Source: Wyeomyia smithii (Eukaryota; Arthropoda; Insecta; Diptera; Culicidae). From it: a stretch of 64,000 bases of DNA. The translations under genes and the position numbers were made by a program. Below are positions 32,761 to 43,354 of the stretch, one piece after another; position 1 is the stretch's first letter, and every line of letters begins with the position of its first letter. The notes beneath the pieces are model-generated. The model was given only the letters and a program-made list of their open reading frames with translations. It was not told the origin of the DNA and made no database searches. The stretch covers positions 165,072,118-165,136,117 of the forward strand of contig NC_073694.1 in the NCBI RefSeq assembly GCF_029784165.1, in the 5' to 3' direction.

Positions 32761-33986
32761 CTTTTTGGTTAGTTCTACCGTTTTTTTTAAGTTCCAGTTT
32801 ATTTGAGCTTCTTCACAAGCTTTCTGAACAAGTTTTAACAAATTTTTGTTAATTTTGCAGGCTATTGATATACTGGCACATCGCTGATATTCTCCGTATG
32901 TAAGGAGACTCTCTCTCTCTTAGTCACAAACATAAGTCTCACAAGGCCTTGTGTGTAGTTGACCGAGGTGTAACAGAAACAGTAACCAATAGTAGAAGGT
33001 GATACGATATTGGGCTCTTTGCATTCTTGTAAAATTACACTACCTACTTTACAAAAAAATAAACTATCATCCTTAGTCGTACGGCCGAAAGACATATTAC
33101 GTACATCAGCGCATCATGAGAAAAAAAATTATCTGCTGGTAATGGTTTAAAAATAAATGAGTAATCCGCCGGCAAATGGTGCCGAAGATTCTAATCAGAT
33201 CAGCGCACTTTTGTGTAAATATGTACACTAGAACTATTTGTAAAAGCATTATCTCAGGTGGTTGTTGATTACACATCCTGTAAACAAAAAGCAGCCAGCC
33301 CCGGTAATGGCAGGCTGCTGCCCTGCACAATTAGTTGCATAAGTTATCTCTGTTTATAAATACCTACGAACGCGATGAGCGATGTTTGTTTTATTATTAC
33401 CAGCAACCGTGGCGCTAGACTGCACCTAAGTGCCAAGCGTGAGGTGTAAATTTTCGATTGTAATTGCTGCAATTAGGATTAAGAGCATGTCTTATTTGCC
33501 CTGGAGCTGATAGCTGATGGAAGATTAACCGAGAAAAGAAATATGGGGGTAGAATGTTAACTTTAAACCAGTTGAGGTTATCCCTGTCGATAATAAAAGG
33601 ACTCCGATTGAATGGGTTTGAAGATTTCAAAATGTGAAGAACGATGGCATCAACAGCGTCGTTTGTTTAAGATGCAGGTTCATATGTGTTTTCATACTGT
33701 ATTAAGAGAAATAAAACCTTAAACATAAACAGCGAATAAATTCTGGTGCGTTGTTTATTTTTCTCAGTGCAGTATAGCGACGGTCGGCGCATGTGCATGA
33801 CCAATTTATCGGAACAATTTGCAGTGCAACCCATCTGGTGAACTTTGATCAATTTGAAATTCTAGGAAAACCGTTTTTCTACTAAGAGCGTTTAGGTGGG
33901 AAAAGCACTTTGCCTCTATACAATATAGAAAAATTCTTAATTCAGGATTATTTGCTGGAAGTTTTGATAAAGTTCGTTTTTTTGCT
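32761..33986. other. No gene recognised
   Basis: AT-rich sequence to the left of the LTR retrotransposon. Short frames only. A short imperfect hairpin (AGCAGCCAGCC / GGCAGGCTGCT) lies near 33290. Confidence 0.5.
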
Positions 33987-33990
33987 TTTT

Positions 33991-35622
33991 TGTAACCCTT
34001 GGTTCCAAATCCAAAGTGTTGACTCTGCCAACAATAATAAAAGCTAACGCTGCTCAGATATACCTTTCACTCCCTTAGTACGACTCTGCAAAAAGCCCCC
34101 TAAGTGAGTGATATCACTCCAAGTCTGGCGCTTTGCGTCTTGGACGGAGGGGTCACTCACGGAGGCAAGCTTTTCTTCACAACCACGACTACTCCACTCT
34201 GTATGGGTGATATCCCTCCAAGTCTGACGCTTCGCGTCTGGGACGGAGGGGTCGCTCATACCGGTCTGCGAGCAGATGCACTTTGGCAGATTTTGCCACA
34301 AGGGTTTCGGGCTATCCTAAGTAACAACCGGGAAGTGTTGCCAAGAGAGAGAAAGACGTCAAAATGCGGGAAACCTGAGAGGGTTTATAAGGCTCAGCTA
34401 AAGCTGTGAACGCTCTTTTTACGTTGAACAAGTAGCGAAGTTAGAAGTGCGCGCGAAGTCAGTTTTAATCTAGAAGACGAAACGAAAAGCCAGGGTGTAA
34501 ATCCGTGTAAATTAAGAAGAAAAGTACAAAAGGAAAAGTCAGGACATAAAAGCTAATTGTGTGAAAAAACAAAAAGACACGATTTAAAAGTTAATTGTGT
34601 GAAAACCTAAAGAAAAGGTCATTTCAGTAAAAAGTTATTGTATGTAAAAGTTGATTGTGTAAAACAAAGCGATGTCTAAATCTAATCTAAATTCTATTTG
34701 AAATGAATATAGTGTACTAGCAACGAATACAAAGAAGAGAGAAGCGCTGAAGAGGGTGTTTTAAAAGTTAAAGAAAAGTCATTTATGTACAAGAAAAAGG
34801 TAAAATTTCATATTTATATACTAGAACGCCTGTGTAACGTAGTTTTAAGAGAGCCTGAAATCATTGCTAATTGTCCCCGAACAGGTCCTTGGAGGGGCCT
34901 TTTTGTGTTTTGTTCTGGTTTTACCCCAGATATTTTTCCCGACAGTTGCTGGTCGCCAGGTCGCCATTCGATTTGGCCCAATATTCCCCACCCCGCAGGA
35001 GCGGTGCTATACAATACGCCACAGTCGTGCGGAGTACACCCGAACGTGATCCCGCCCAGGTTAATCGGCAGAGATACCCTGATACGAGTAGCTGCCAACG
35101 CCGGTGTATCCAACCGGTGGTCCGAAGCCGGTGAGCCAAAGCAGGGGAACAGCAAGCAGAAAAAAACCGTACAGCGAGGTCGACCCGCGGAAAATTTAAA
35201 AGAGTACAAGGAGAGTTACACAGGCAGAAAAGCGCAAGTAAACCTAGGTTAAGAGCAATATTGTATCGAATCGGGATGAATATATTATAAGTTAAATGTA
35301 TGTACGCAAGTTTTATAATCCACACTAATTTACACCCGCCACTTACTCCGGTATTCGTAACTCGAAAGAAGTTTCCACCCCTCGTCGCTACTGATTTAAC
35401 GGGAAGGTGATCTGAACAGAAGCTTTTGAGCAAGTAATAGTTAGCAAGTACATGTTTGGCAAAGCTTTCCACCATGGTCGAGGTCCGCTAGGTGGTTCAC
35501 TTTCCCTTAGTTCCTGCTCGCAAGAATAAGAGTTGCGTGGTTGGTATAGAAGCAGCTTGAGGCTTGCATTCACTCCCCCATCCGTCATATTTCCTCCCAA
35601 CCCCTGAGCAGCAAGGCTAACA
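33991..35622 (+). repeat. 5' LTR, 1632 bp
   Basis: Begins TGTAACCC and ends GCTAACA. Near its start it carries two tandem copies of a roughly 54-bp GTGATATC...GACGGAGGGG module (from 34108 and from 34207), the first overlapping a perfect palindrome GAGTGATATCACTC (34106-34119). Several LTR-internal frames are open in both LTR copies but look like shadows. It would supply promoter and polyadenylation signals. Confidence 0.95.
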
Positions 35623-35624
35623 AT

Positions 35625-35635
35625 TGGCGCCCAAC
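35625..35635 (+). other. Primer-binding site
   Basis: TGGCGCCCAAC lies two bases downstream of the 5' LTR. This is the common retroelement primer site complementary to a tRNA 3' end; which tRNA was not determined. Confidence 0.8.
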
Positions 35636-35756
35636 TAAAAATTTAAAGTTTGAAAAGTTCCCCTAGAGGGAGGAAAAAAAAACAGTACCCTGTTTAAAGG
35701 CATTCGTTCTCCTAACGAATATTTTTTTTGCAACTCGTTTTAGTGAGAGTAGCAAC

Positions 35757-37868
35757 ATGGATATAGAATTTGATATTCAGTACAAGCATTTATTAGTGCA
35801 TCACCTGGTAAGGGAAGAATTAGAATACGAACTTGCCATTCGCGATATTGAATTCACGGAAGGAGAAGCACGTGCAGCTCTCGCTAGGCGGTTGAAAGGG
35901 AGAATTAAAGAGGAGAGAGAGCAAAACAATGTGGATATTAATATCGTACGATTAAATACGACAGCAGAAACAGAAATCGAACTTATTGATACTAAGCTGA
36001 AGGAGATTCAAGATTTTCTGGCGAAGCGCAAACAGTGGGAAGGCACGCGAGAGAGTCTCAAAACCAGACTGGTACATTATTTTACGCGGGTAAAACGAAT
36101 GTATGAAGCTACAGATAATGAAGATGATTTGAGGGATATTGATGCATTAGAATCTAGCATTCGAGGCACCTTTAATTCATATTTTTCTTGTTTCTCAGAC
36201 ACGGGTCAACAAGACATTTTTAATAAAATAAACCAATCTTTTTCAAATATGGCTTTAGGTAATTCGAAACCAGCTAGTCAAGAACCCTCAGTTTCAAGCG
36301 TGGAGGAAGAAGTATACGTCACGCCGGGAAAACACGTTAAACGAAAACTTAAGTCGGTCGAAGATACAGGGGATCAGCTAGAGACTCAGCAAAATGCGTT
36401 AATGGCATTCATGAGGTCGCAGGGAGCGTTTCCTTGGATGCTTTACCCACAATATCCACCACCGTGGTGGACACAACTATTAAATAAGCAGCTCGAAACC
36501 ACAGCCGAACCTTCAGGGTGTACTAAAAACATGCACAGCGGAAATTGCAAGAATAGAAAAAAAATAGAATTCGAACCTAGAAAATCAAAATCAAAGGCAG
36601 AAACTACTAGTGGTTCGGAGACCGAATCGGGCTGGTCATCAGACCAGTCGAGGAAAAGTTCACGAAAACAGAATAGACGTAGAATGGAAAGGTGTAAACC
36701 AGTATCAGACTGGCGGTTGAAGTACGACGGAGCAGATAACGGTCAATTTTTGATGAAGTTCATTAGAGAAGTTGATTTCTATGCAAAATCAGAAAATATG
36801 TCACAGAAAGAATTATTCAGACAAGCTATCCACTTGTTCAGTGGAACTGCGAAGACTTGGTTCATGTCAGGAATAGAAAACGAAGACTTTAAAACATGGA
36901 AAGAGCTGAAAGAGGACGTAGCAAGTCATATTAAAAAATGTTCCATTTGTCTGCAATCCAAACCTACAAATCGATCCCAAATGCCCGAGCCAGGGAACCA
37001 AAGAATAACTAGCAAACCATTCCAAATAATTGCTTTAGATTTTATACAGTCATTACCGCGTAGTAAAGAGGGTCATGCACACCTATTGGTTATTTCAGAC
37101 CTGTTTTCGAAGTGGTGTTTACTTATACCAGTTAAACGAATAACAGTGTCGCTAGTTGTAAAGTTATTGGAACAATCGTGGTTTCGCCGGTACTCGGTTC
37201 CAGAATTCATAATTTCCGACAACGCGTCCACGTTTTTATCTCGTGAATTTAAAGATTTTCTCGCGAAATACCAGGTAGGGCACTGGACTAATCCGAGGCA
37301 TCACAGCCAGTCCAACCCCGTCGAAAGATTGAATCGAACAATAAACGCGTGTATTAGAACCTACGTAAAGGGAAATCAACAACTTTGGGACACCCGGGTG
37401 TCAGAGATCGAGTTCTGTTTGAACAACACGCCTCACAGTGCCACGGGATTCTCACCATATCGTGTGCTTTTCGGACATGAGATAGTAGAAACGGGAGAGG
37501 AACATAGAATAGATAGGGAAAGCGAAGAGGTATCTCATCGCGAAAGGCTAGAAAGGAAGGGGAAAATAGATGAACATATTTATTCACTAGTGGTGAAAAA
37601 TCTTAAGCGGACCTATGAGAAAGGCATACGATCTTACAATTTAAGGGCAAAAAATTATGCTCCAGTATATAAAGTAGGTCAACAGGTTTTCCGCAGAAAC
37701 TTTCGGCAGTCCTCAGCCGGGGTCGGTTTCAACGCAAAACTAGACTCGCTCTACGTTCCGTGCGTGGTCCTGGCGAGGGTAGGTACGAGTGCGTACGAAC
37801 TGGCGAACGACAAAGGGAAATCCATCGGGATCTTTTCCGTCACCGACTTGAAACCAGGCGCCCAGTAG
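35757..37868 (+). CDS. Gag-integrase fusion protein of LTR retrotransposon (703 aa)
   Basis: Starts at ATG 35757 (MDIEFDIQYKH). Residues 1-210 are helix-rich and charged (coiled-coil-like); about 270-320 is a basic/serine-rich linker. Residues about 320-385 are a Retrotrans_gag-type capsid segment (DWRLKYDGADNGQFLMKF, then LFSGTAKTWF). At about residue 385-392 the Gag reading passes in frame into integrase: CSIC (395-398) is the CC half of the HHCC zinc domain whose histidines are gone. The DDE core follows: D428 in ALDF, D488 in SDN, E523 in NPVER. The end has a GPY/F-like SH3 fold (KVGQQVFRRNF to VTDLKPG). Nucleocapsid, protease, RT and RNase H are absent, and there is no stop or frameshift. 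Confidence 0.92.
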   Translation: MDIEFDIQYKHLLVHHLVREELEYELAIRDIEFTEGEARAALARRLKGRIKEEREQNNVDINIVRLNTTAETEIELIDTKLKEIQDFLAKRKQWEGTRESLKTRLVHYFTRVKRMYEATDNEDDLRDIDALESSIRGTFNSYFSCFSDTGQQDIFNKINQSFSNMALGNSKPASQEPSVSSVEEEVYVTPGKHVKRKLKSVEDTGDQLETQQNALMAFMRSQGAFPWMLYPQYPPPWWTQLLNKQLETTAEPSGCTKNMHSGNCKNRKKIEFEPRKSKSKAETTSGSETESGWSSDQSRKSSRKQNRRRMERCKPVSDWRLKYDGADNGQFLMKFIREVDFYAKSENMSQKELFRQAIHLFSGTAKTWFMSGIENEDFKTWKELKEDVASHIKKCSICLQSKPTNRSQMPEPGNQRITSKPFQIIALDFIQSLPRSKEGHAHLLVISDLFSKWCLLIPVKRITVSLVVKLLEQSWFRRYSVPEFIISDNASTFLSREFKDFLAKYQVGHWTNPRHHSQSNPVERLNRTINACIRTYVKGNQQLWDTRVSEIEFCLNNTPHSATGFSPYRVLFGHEIVETGEEHRIDRESEEVSHRERLERKGKIDEHIYSLVVKNLKRTYEKGIRSYNLRAKNYAPVYKVGQQVFRRNFRQSSAGVGFNAKLDSLYVPCVVLARVGTSAYELANDKGKSIGIFSVTDLKPGAQ

Positions 37869-38400
37869 ATGATGGCCGTTCTCATAGAGACAACTTGTAG
37901 AAAAACAGACCGAGGCGAACATAAGATAGTAGGGGGATAACCTCATTTCCACAGAGGCTCCAATTAGGTAGTTTCTTTCCACATAACTTTGATTGCCACC
38001 AACACCTGAAACCACAAAACGATTAAAACACCTTTTTTTTCCTACGGTATTATCACCAGAGGAACAAAATTAATACGATTATATCCAAAAAACTCACATT
38101 TAGGCAGAAGGACACGAACATTTGAGCTAAAAAAAAAACGTGAGTCTGCAAACGTAAAAGGTAAACAACTGAAATCGGAAACATTTGAAAGGTATCTCAT
38201 TGCGACAGTTGCTATATGTTGGTATGGGTATGAGCTCCTCTGCTTCTTTACTAAAGTAAAGCAGAGAGGAAAAAGCGCAAACGAACTAAACAGGGCCCTA
38301 CTGCCCAGGAATTATAATGTTTTATGAAATAATTAAAATATTTCACAATTCAGACGGGGAGTTAAAGTAGGTAGAAACAAACAAAAGTAGTTAAGATTCT
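37869..38400 (+). other. 3' untranslated region of the LTR retrotransposon
   Basis: About 530 bp between the integrase stop and the polypurine tract. No envelope-like frame is present, so the element is not an errantivirus-type element in its current form. Confidence 0.75.
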
Positions 38401-38419
38401 AGGAGGGTGGGCGATGGGG
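38401..38419 (+). other. Polypurine tract
   Basis: AGGAGGGTGGGCGATGGGG lies three bases before the 3' LTR, the expected primer site for plus-strand DNA synthesis. Confidence 0.8.
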
Positions 38420-38422
38420 TAT

Positions 38423-40054
38423 TGTAACCCTTGGTTCCAAATCCAAAGTGTTGACTCTGCCAACAATAATAAAAGCTAACGCTGCTCAGATATACCTTTC
38501 ACTCCCTTAGTACGACTCTGCAAAAAGCCCCCTAAGTGAGTGATATCACTCCAAGTCTGGCGCTTTGCGTCTTGGACGGAGGGGTCACTCACGGAGGCAA
38601 GCTTTTCTTCACAACCACGACTACTCCACTCTGTATGGGTGATATCCCTCCAAGTCTGACGCTTCGCGTCTGGGACGGAGGGGTCGCTCATACCGGTCTG
38701 CGAGCAGATGCACTTTGGCAGATTTTGCCACAAGGGTTTCGGGCTATCCTAAGTAACAACCGGGAAGTGTTGCCAAGAGAGAGAAAGACGTCAAAATGCG
38801 GGAAACCTGAGAGGGTTTATAAGGCTCAGCTAAAGCTGTGAACGCTCTTTTTACGTTGAACAAGTAGCGAAGTTAGAAGTGCGCGCGAAGTCAGTTTTAA
38901 TCTAGAAGACGAAACGAAAAGCCAGGGTGTAAATCCGTGTAAATTAAGAAGAAAAGTACAAAAGGAAAAGTCAGGACATAAAAGCTAATTGTGTGAAAAA
39001 ACAAAAAGACACGATTTAAAAGTTAATTGTGTGAAAACCTAAAGAAAAGGTCATTTCAGTAAAAAGTTATTGTATGTAAAAGTTGATTGTGTAAAACAAA
39101 GCGATGTCTAAATCTAATCTAAATTCTATTTGAAATGAATATAGTGTACTAGCAACGAATACAAAGAAGAGAGAAGCGCTGAAGAGGGTGTTTTAAAAGT
39201 TAAAGAAAAGTCATTTATGTACAAGAAAAAGGTAAAATTTCATATTTATATACTAGAACGCCTGTGTAACGTAGTTTTAAGAGAGCCTGAAATCATTGCT
39301 AATTGTCCCCGAACAGGTCCTTGGAGGGGCCTTTTTGTGTTTTGTTCTGGTTTTACCCCAGATATTTTTCCCGACAGTTGCTGGTCGCCAGGTCGCCATT
39401 CGATTTGGCCCAATATTCCCCACCCCGCAGGAGCGGTGCTATACAATACGCCACAGTCGTGCGGAGTACACCCGAACGTGATCCCGCCCAGGTTAATCGG
39501 CAGAGATACCCTGATACGAGTAGCTGCCAACGCCGGTGTATCCAACCGGTGGTCCGAAGCCGGTGAGCCAAAGCAGGGGAACAGCAAGCAGAAAAAAACC
39601 GTACAGCGAGGTCGACCCGCGGAAAATTGAAAAGAGTACAAGGAGAGTTACACAGGCAGAAAAGCGCAAGTAAACCTAGGTTAAGAGCAATATTGTATCG
39701 AATCGGGATGAATATATTATAAGTTAAATGTATGTACGCAAGTTTTATAATCCACACTAATTTACACCCGCCACTTACTCCGGTATTCGTAACTCGAAAG
39801 GAGTTTCCACCCCTCGTCGCTACTGATTTAACGGGAAGGTGATCTGAACAGAAGCTTTTGAGCAAGTAATAGTTAGCAAGTACATGTTTGGCAAAGCTTT
39901 CCACCATGGTCGAGGTCCGCTAGGTGGTTCACTTTCCCTTAGTTCCTGCTCGCAAGAATAAGAGTTGCGTGGTTGGTATAGAAGCAGCTTGAGGCTTGCA
40001 TTCACTCCCCCATCCGTCATATTTCCTCCCAACCCCTGAGCAGCAAGGCTAACA
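38423..40054 (+). repeat. 3' LTR, 1632 bp
   Basis: Same length as the 5' LTR. The two differences I found are a T/G at 35198 versus 39630 (AATTTAAAAG versus AATTGAAAAG) and an A/G in CTCGAAAGAAG versus CTCGAAAGGAG near 35369 and 39801. It ends GCTAACA followed by TTTT. Confidence 0.95.
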
Positions 40055-40519
40055 TTTTACAATGTAAGATTGATTTTTTTAGCATTGTTCAAAATCATTT
40101 CCCGTTCGGCTTTGATTAAACCTTCGCCGCGTTTTCTGCGATTTTGGGCCTTGGACATTCATGCGATATAGGTTGCGATTCTCTGTTTTAGACTACCATG
40201 ATTCTTAGAAGTTTAATCAATGAGTGTATTTGATGCTCATTCTTTAAAGCTCTTTTAGCGTTTGACATCGCTCCTAAGATTTCGTGCTTTTTTCAGCATC
40301 GTTTACAACTTTGGGCTTCTCAGGCGAGTCTGAGACTCAAACGTTTTCTGGGCTGTAGTAGGGGTTTTTAATATTTCGGACCTTTTGCGTTTCGACGATA
40401 CGGAGCCATTTTTGGCGGTTCCCGACAATAACTCAAGATCGTTAAATTATTTGGTCTTTGAAGGAGTTTCAAGCAGTTCTAAGATAGAGAATGAGCCTTT
40501 TTCATACATTGGAGCAGAC
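40055..40519. other. No gene recognised
   Basis: Spacer between the LTR element and a mariner fragment. Nothing recognisable. Confidence 0.5.
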
Positions 40520-40697
40520 TATTCGTGTACAGGGTCACCGAACGATTCGAGGAAACTAGCACGGTTCCCCAAGCAGAAAACGGGTAAAACACGAAGTGTG
40601 CGGACTACAGCGGTGATCAAAGCAATTAAATAATGTATCCGGCGAAATCCAGCCCGGTCGGCAAGAAACATTGCTCGTGAATTGAACATGAATCATA

Positions 40698-41981
40698 CAG
40701 ACTGTTCCGAAAATTATAAATACATCTTCTTTCTTGAATAAAACAAAAAATACAGGATTTTTCAGGTCATTTTATTCTGAAATATAGTTGATAAATGTTT
40801 TCTTTCCAGTTCCAATTCAAGGTGGGATTATTTTTCGTAGGGTACGCGAGTTCTCTAACTTTTCTCTTAACACTACTCATAAGCTTTTGCACAGTGTGTT
40901 CTCCGACCATTTTTACCACTTTAAGCCAATCTTTTTTAATTTTTTCAACATTGTCCGCTGGTTTGACATATTTCCTCAGCTTTGCCTTGGTTAAAGCCCA
41001 AAAAGTTTCAATAGGGCGAATTTCAGGGCAGTTTGGAGGATTCATCTTCTTTGGGACACATGTGACATTATTTGTTTTATACCACCCTAGTGCATCCTTA
41101 GAGTAATGGCAGGAAACAAGATCGGGCCAAAAGATTGGAGGATTGTTATGCTGCTTAACCATGGGTAACAACCTGTTCTTCAATCACTCTTTCACCTTAA
41201 TTTTACCATTCATTGTGTCATTCGTAATGAATGGACGAGATATTTTCCCACATTCACAAATGGCCTGCCAAACCATTACCTTCTTGCCGACTTTTTCGGT
41301 GTAAATGGCTTTCACTGGTCCAGGGACATCCTTTCCCTTCGGTGATGCATAAAATTGCGGTCCTGGCAGAGTCTTATAGTCCAGTTTTATGTGGGTTTCG
41401 TCATCCATGATAACACACCCCATTTTTTTGGTCAGAAGTTTGTCATAAAGCTTCCGAGCTCTCGGTTTCACAGATTCAGCTTGTTTTGGATTTCGTTTTG
41501 GCTGCTTCTGCTTCCGACGGGTCTGCAGACCCATTCTTCCTTTGGCACGCATAACGTTACTCGCCGAGGTTCCAAGCTTTCTCGCCACATCTCGTACTGA
41601 TACTGAAGGATGCCGCTTGTAGTATTCCTTAACCTTTTTGTCCATTGTGGGATCAACAGGCCCGGGTTTTCTACCACGTCTTGGGGCATGAGTAAATGTG
41701 CACTCTTCACAATACTTCCGCAATGCGGTTTGAGCTGCTCCGACACTTATACCTTCTTCTCTGGCTCATCTGACGGTGCCCCATTTGTGCACAAATCGCT
41801 TTCTTTGCTCGGGAGAAAGGCCACGCATTTTTAAAATTTCGCACTAAATGTTAGAAAAAATGACAGCATCTGTTTCTTTTGGATGTAAACAACAGGACAC
41901 AGTCAACGTTTGGTTGAATACTGCACGTTATTTGAAATGACGGTTGATCGTAAGTGTATTTATAATTATCGGAACAGTCTA
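40698..41981 (-). mobile_element. DD37E mariner-type transposon, copy 2 (inverted)
   Basis: A 1284-bp element oriented opposite to copy 1 and about 16 kb away. TA lies on both sides (40696-40697 and 41982-41983). Its inverted ends share AGACTGTTCCGA and the ATTATAAATACA block with copy 1; the outermost left base has changed. It sits inside a different mariner fragment. Confidence 0.88.
40767..41828 (-). pseudogene. DD37E Tc1/mariner transposase (broken, second copy)
   Basis: Starts at ATG 41828 and ends YFRIK then stop, all in one frame. Same domains as copy 1: HTH pair, IMDDET, FWPDLVSCHY and RPIETFWALTK, with 37 residues between the second D and E. Relative to copy 1 it has an 18-bp in-frame deletion in the first HTH near 41770, which also leaves a TGA, and a TGT to TGA change at about 41181. 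The C-terminal NWNWKENIYQLYFRIK shows the intact family tail. It is the better of the two copies for reconstructing domain boundaries, but it is inactive. Confidence 0.9.
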
Positions 41982-42070
41982 TAACACTAAAATCAAGAAA
42001 CGAAAGGTTCATGGCATTCGCGGGGTTGCTGATATTTGTTTGATTTTTGCGTGCGAAAAAGAAGGAAGGA

Positions 42071-42605
42071 AATATTTTTGCTTTTTTCATCACGCACATT
42101 TTGACAATTACATTGAGTGTTCGCGTAGGTGTGAACAGCCTTCAAAATTTCTTTTAGCACGAATAAGCCGCATAACTCACGAAAATATTGTCGACAGGGC
42201 TGCCAGATCTCAATTGCTCTATTGCTAAAAATTGTTTACGTTGGGAACTGGTTTGAACAAGCGGAATGATCGTGTGTATGGAGCATGTCTGCGTGATGTT
42301 CTAGCCGATGCTTTCATGCCCGGGTGTCTGCTGTATACCGCACTTCTATTTTTAGCAATACCATTTTTGGAAAATGGCATGCTTATTATTTGTCTGTGCT
42401 TGTGTGTAATATTGTAATATTTAACCACCCCTTTTCACGCCTACTGCTCAACTAAACCGAGTCTCGTTCTTCCTGTCAAATATCGACAATAATAATTCCA
42501 TGGAGTAGTTCCGTTGGGCGTCCTACTGGCCAGTTTTATTATAAAAGGGACTTAGGAATTAAGGGATAATAGAGTTCAGCGTAAAGGAAGGGTAAGTTGT
42601 GGGGT
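42071..42605. other. No gene recognised
   Basis: Spacer between the mariner fragment and the 3' end of RTE copy C. No supported feature. Confidence 0.5.
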
Positions 42606-42745
42606 ACTTACTTACTTTCCTGGTGAAACATCCCTCAAGATTTCACCTGCGTCACAATGTTACGCCAACGTCCTCGGTCCATAGCAGCTTGTCTCCAGTT
42701 TCTTGAGAGTCCCACACTTCCAAGATCTTGCTCCACTTGGTCTAA

Positions 42746-43345
42746 TCACCTAGCTCGTTGTGCACCGCTACATCTTGTACCGGCCGGATTCGAGACGAAC
42801 ACCATTTTTGCAGGATTATTATCCGGCATTCGTACAACATGTCCAGCCCATTGTACCCTTCCAGCTTTTGCGATTTTCTGTATACCAGGTTCACCGTAGA
42901 ATTGCGTCAGCTCGTGGTTCATCCTTCGCCTCCATACGTCATCTCCACATACTTTAACGAAGATAGTCCTAAGCACACGTCGTTCGAAAACGGCCAGTGC
43001 TTGCAAGTCCTCCTCAAGCATTGTCCATGTCTCGTGCCCATAGAGGACTACCGGTCTTATGAGCATCTTGTATATAGGGCACTTAGTACGAGGACGAAGT
43101 TTACCAGACCTCAAAGTCTTGTGGAGTCCGTAGTAGGCACGAATTCCAGCTACAATACGTCTGCGGATTTCTCTGCTGCAGTTGTTGTCTGACTTTACCA
43201 AAGATCCGAGGTATACAAATTCGTCAACCACCTCGAACTCGCTACTGGCTTTGCGAGCCCTATCGCACTCGGTTCCTCCTGCTAGCAGATACTTGACCTT
43301 TGACGTATCCACTTTCAATCCAACCGTTTCTTCTTCACGTTTCAT
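42746..43345 (-). pseudogene. RTE-like reverse transcriptase C-terminal frame
   Basis: A 199-codon open frame, the longest surviving piece of copy C: KREEETVGLKVDTSKVKYLL (following the catalytic box), VVDEFVYLGSLV, then RAYYGLHKTLRSGKLRPRTK, ETWTMLEEDLQALAVFERRV and AGHVVRMPDNNPAKMVFVSN. This thumb/connection region is shared by all RTE-like copies in the window. The start ATG is fortuitous; the real protein continues upstream across the hAT insertion. Confidence 0.8.
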
Positions 43346-43354
43346 TCACGTTGG

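Larger units (their letters stand above)
33991..40054 (+). mobile_element. Young Ty3/gypsy-type LTR retrotransposon encoding a Gag-integrase fusion
   Basis: Two 1632-bp LTRs flank a 2800-bp interior with primer-binding site, one 703-codon ORF, a 3' untranslated stretch and a polypurine tract. TTTT occurs directly outside both LTRs, consistent with a 4-bp target duplication, although the left flank is a T run. Reading both LTRs I found only two base differences. The interior lacks nucleocapsid, protease, reverse transcriptase and RNase H, so the element needs those functions in trans. Long LTRs and a short interior make the LTRs more than half of its length. Confidence 0.93.
40520..42070 (+). 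pseudogene. Mariner-type transposase N-terminal fragment, split by DD37E copy 2
   Basis: Left piece (about 40530-40697): KTGKTRSVRT then RRNPARSARNIARELNMNH, a paired helix-turn-helix region of mariner-type transposases similar to the DD37D copy at 48605-52053. Right piece (41982 to about 42070): KIKKRKVHGIRGVA, the next conserved block (usual form YKKRKVHG). The catalytic domain is not seen. Frames are broken. The split point is the TA used by DD37E copy 2. Confidence 0.65.

Noticed and set aside
33285..33320. Short hairpin AGCAGCCAGCC / GGCAGGCTGCT
   Set aside because: Imperfect, short and isolated; expected by chance in a window of this size.
34785..35475. Several 130-184 codon frames on both strands within the LTRs
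   Set aside because: Overlapping frames on both strands, present in both LTRs, with one truncated by a single LTR difference. They look like chance openness in GC-richer LTR sequence.
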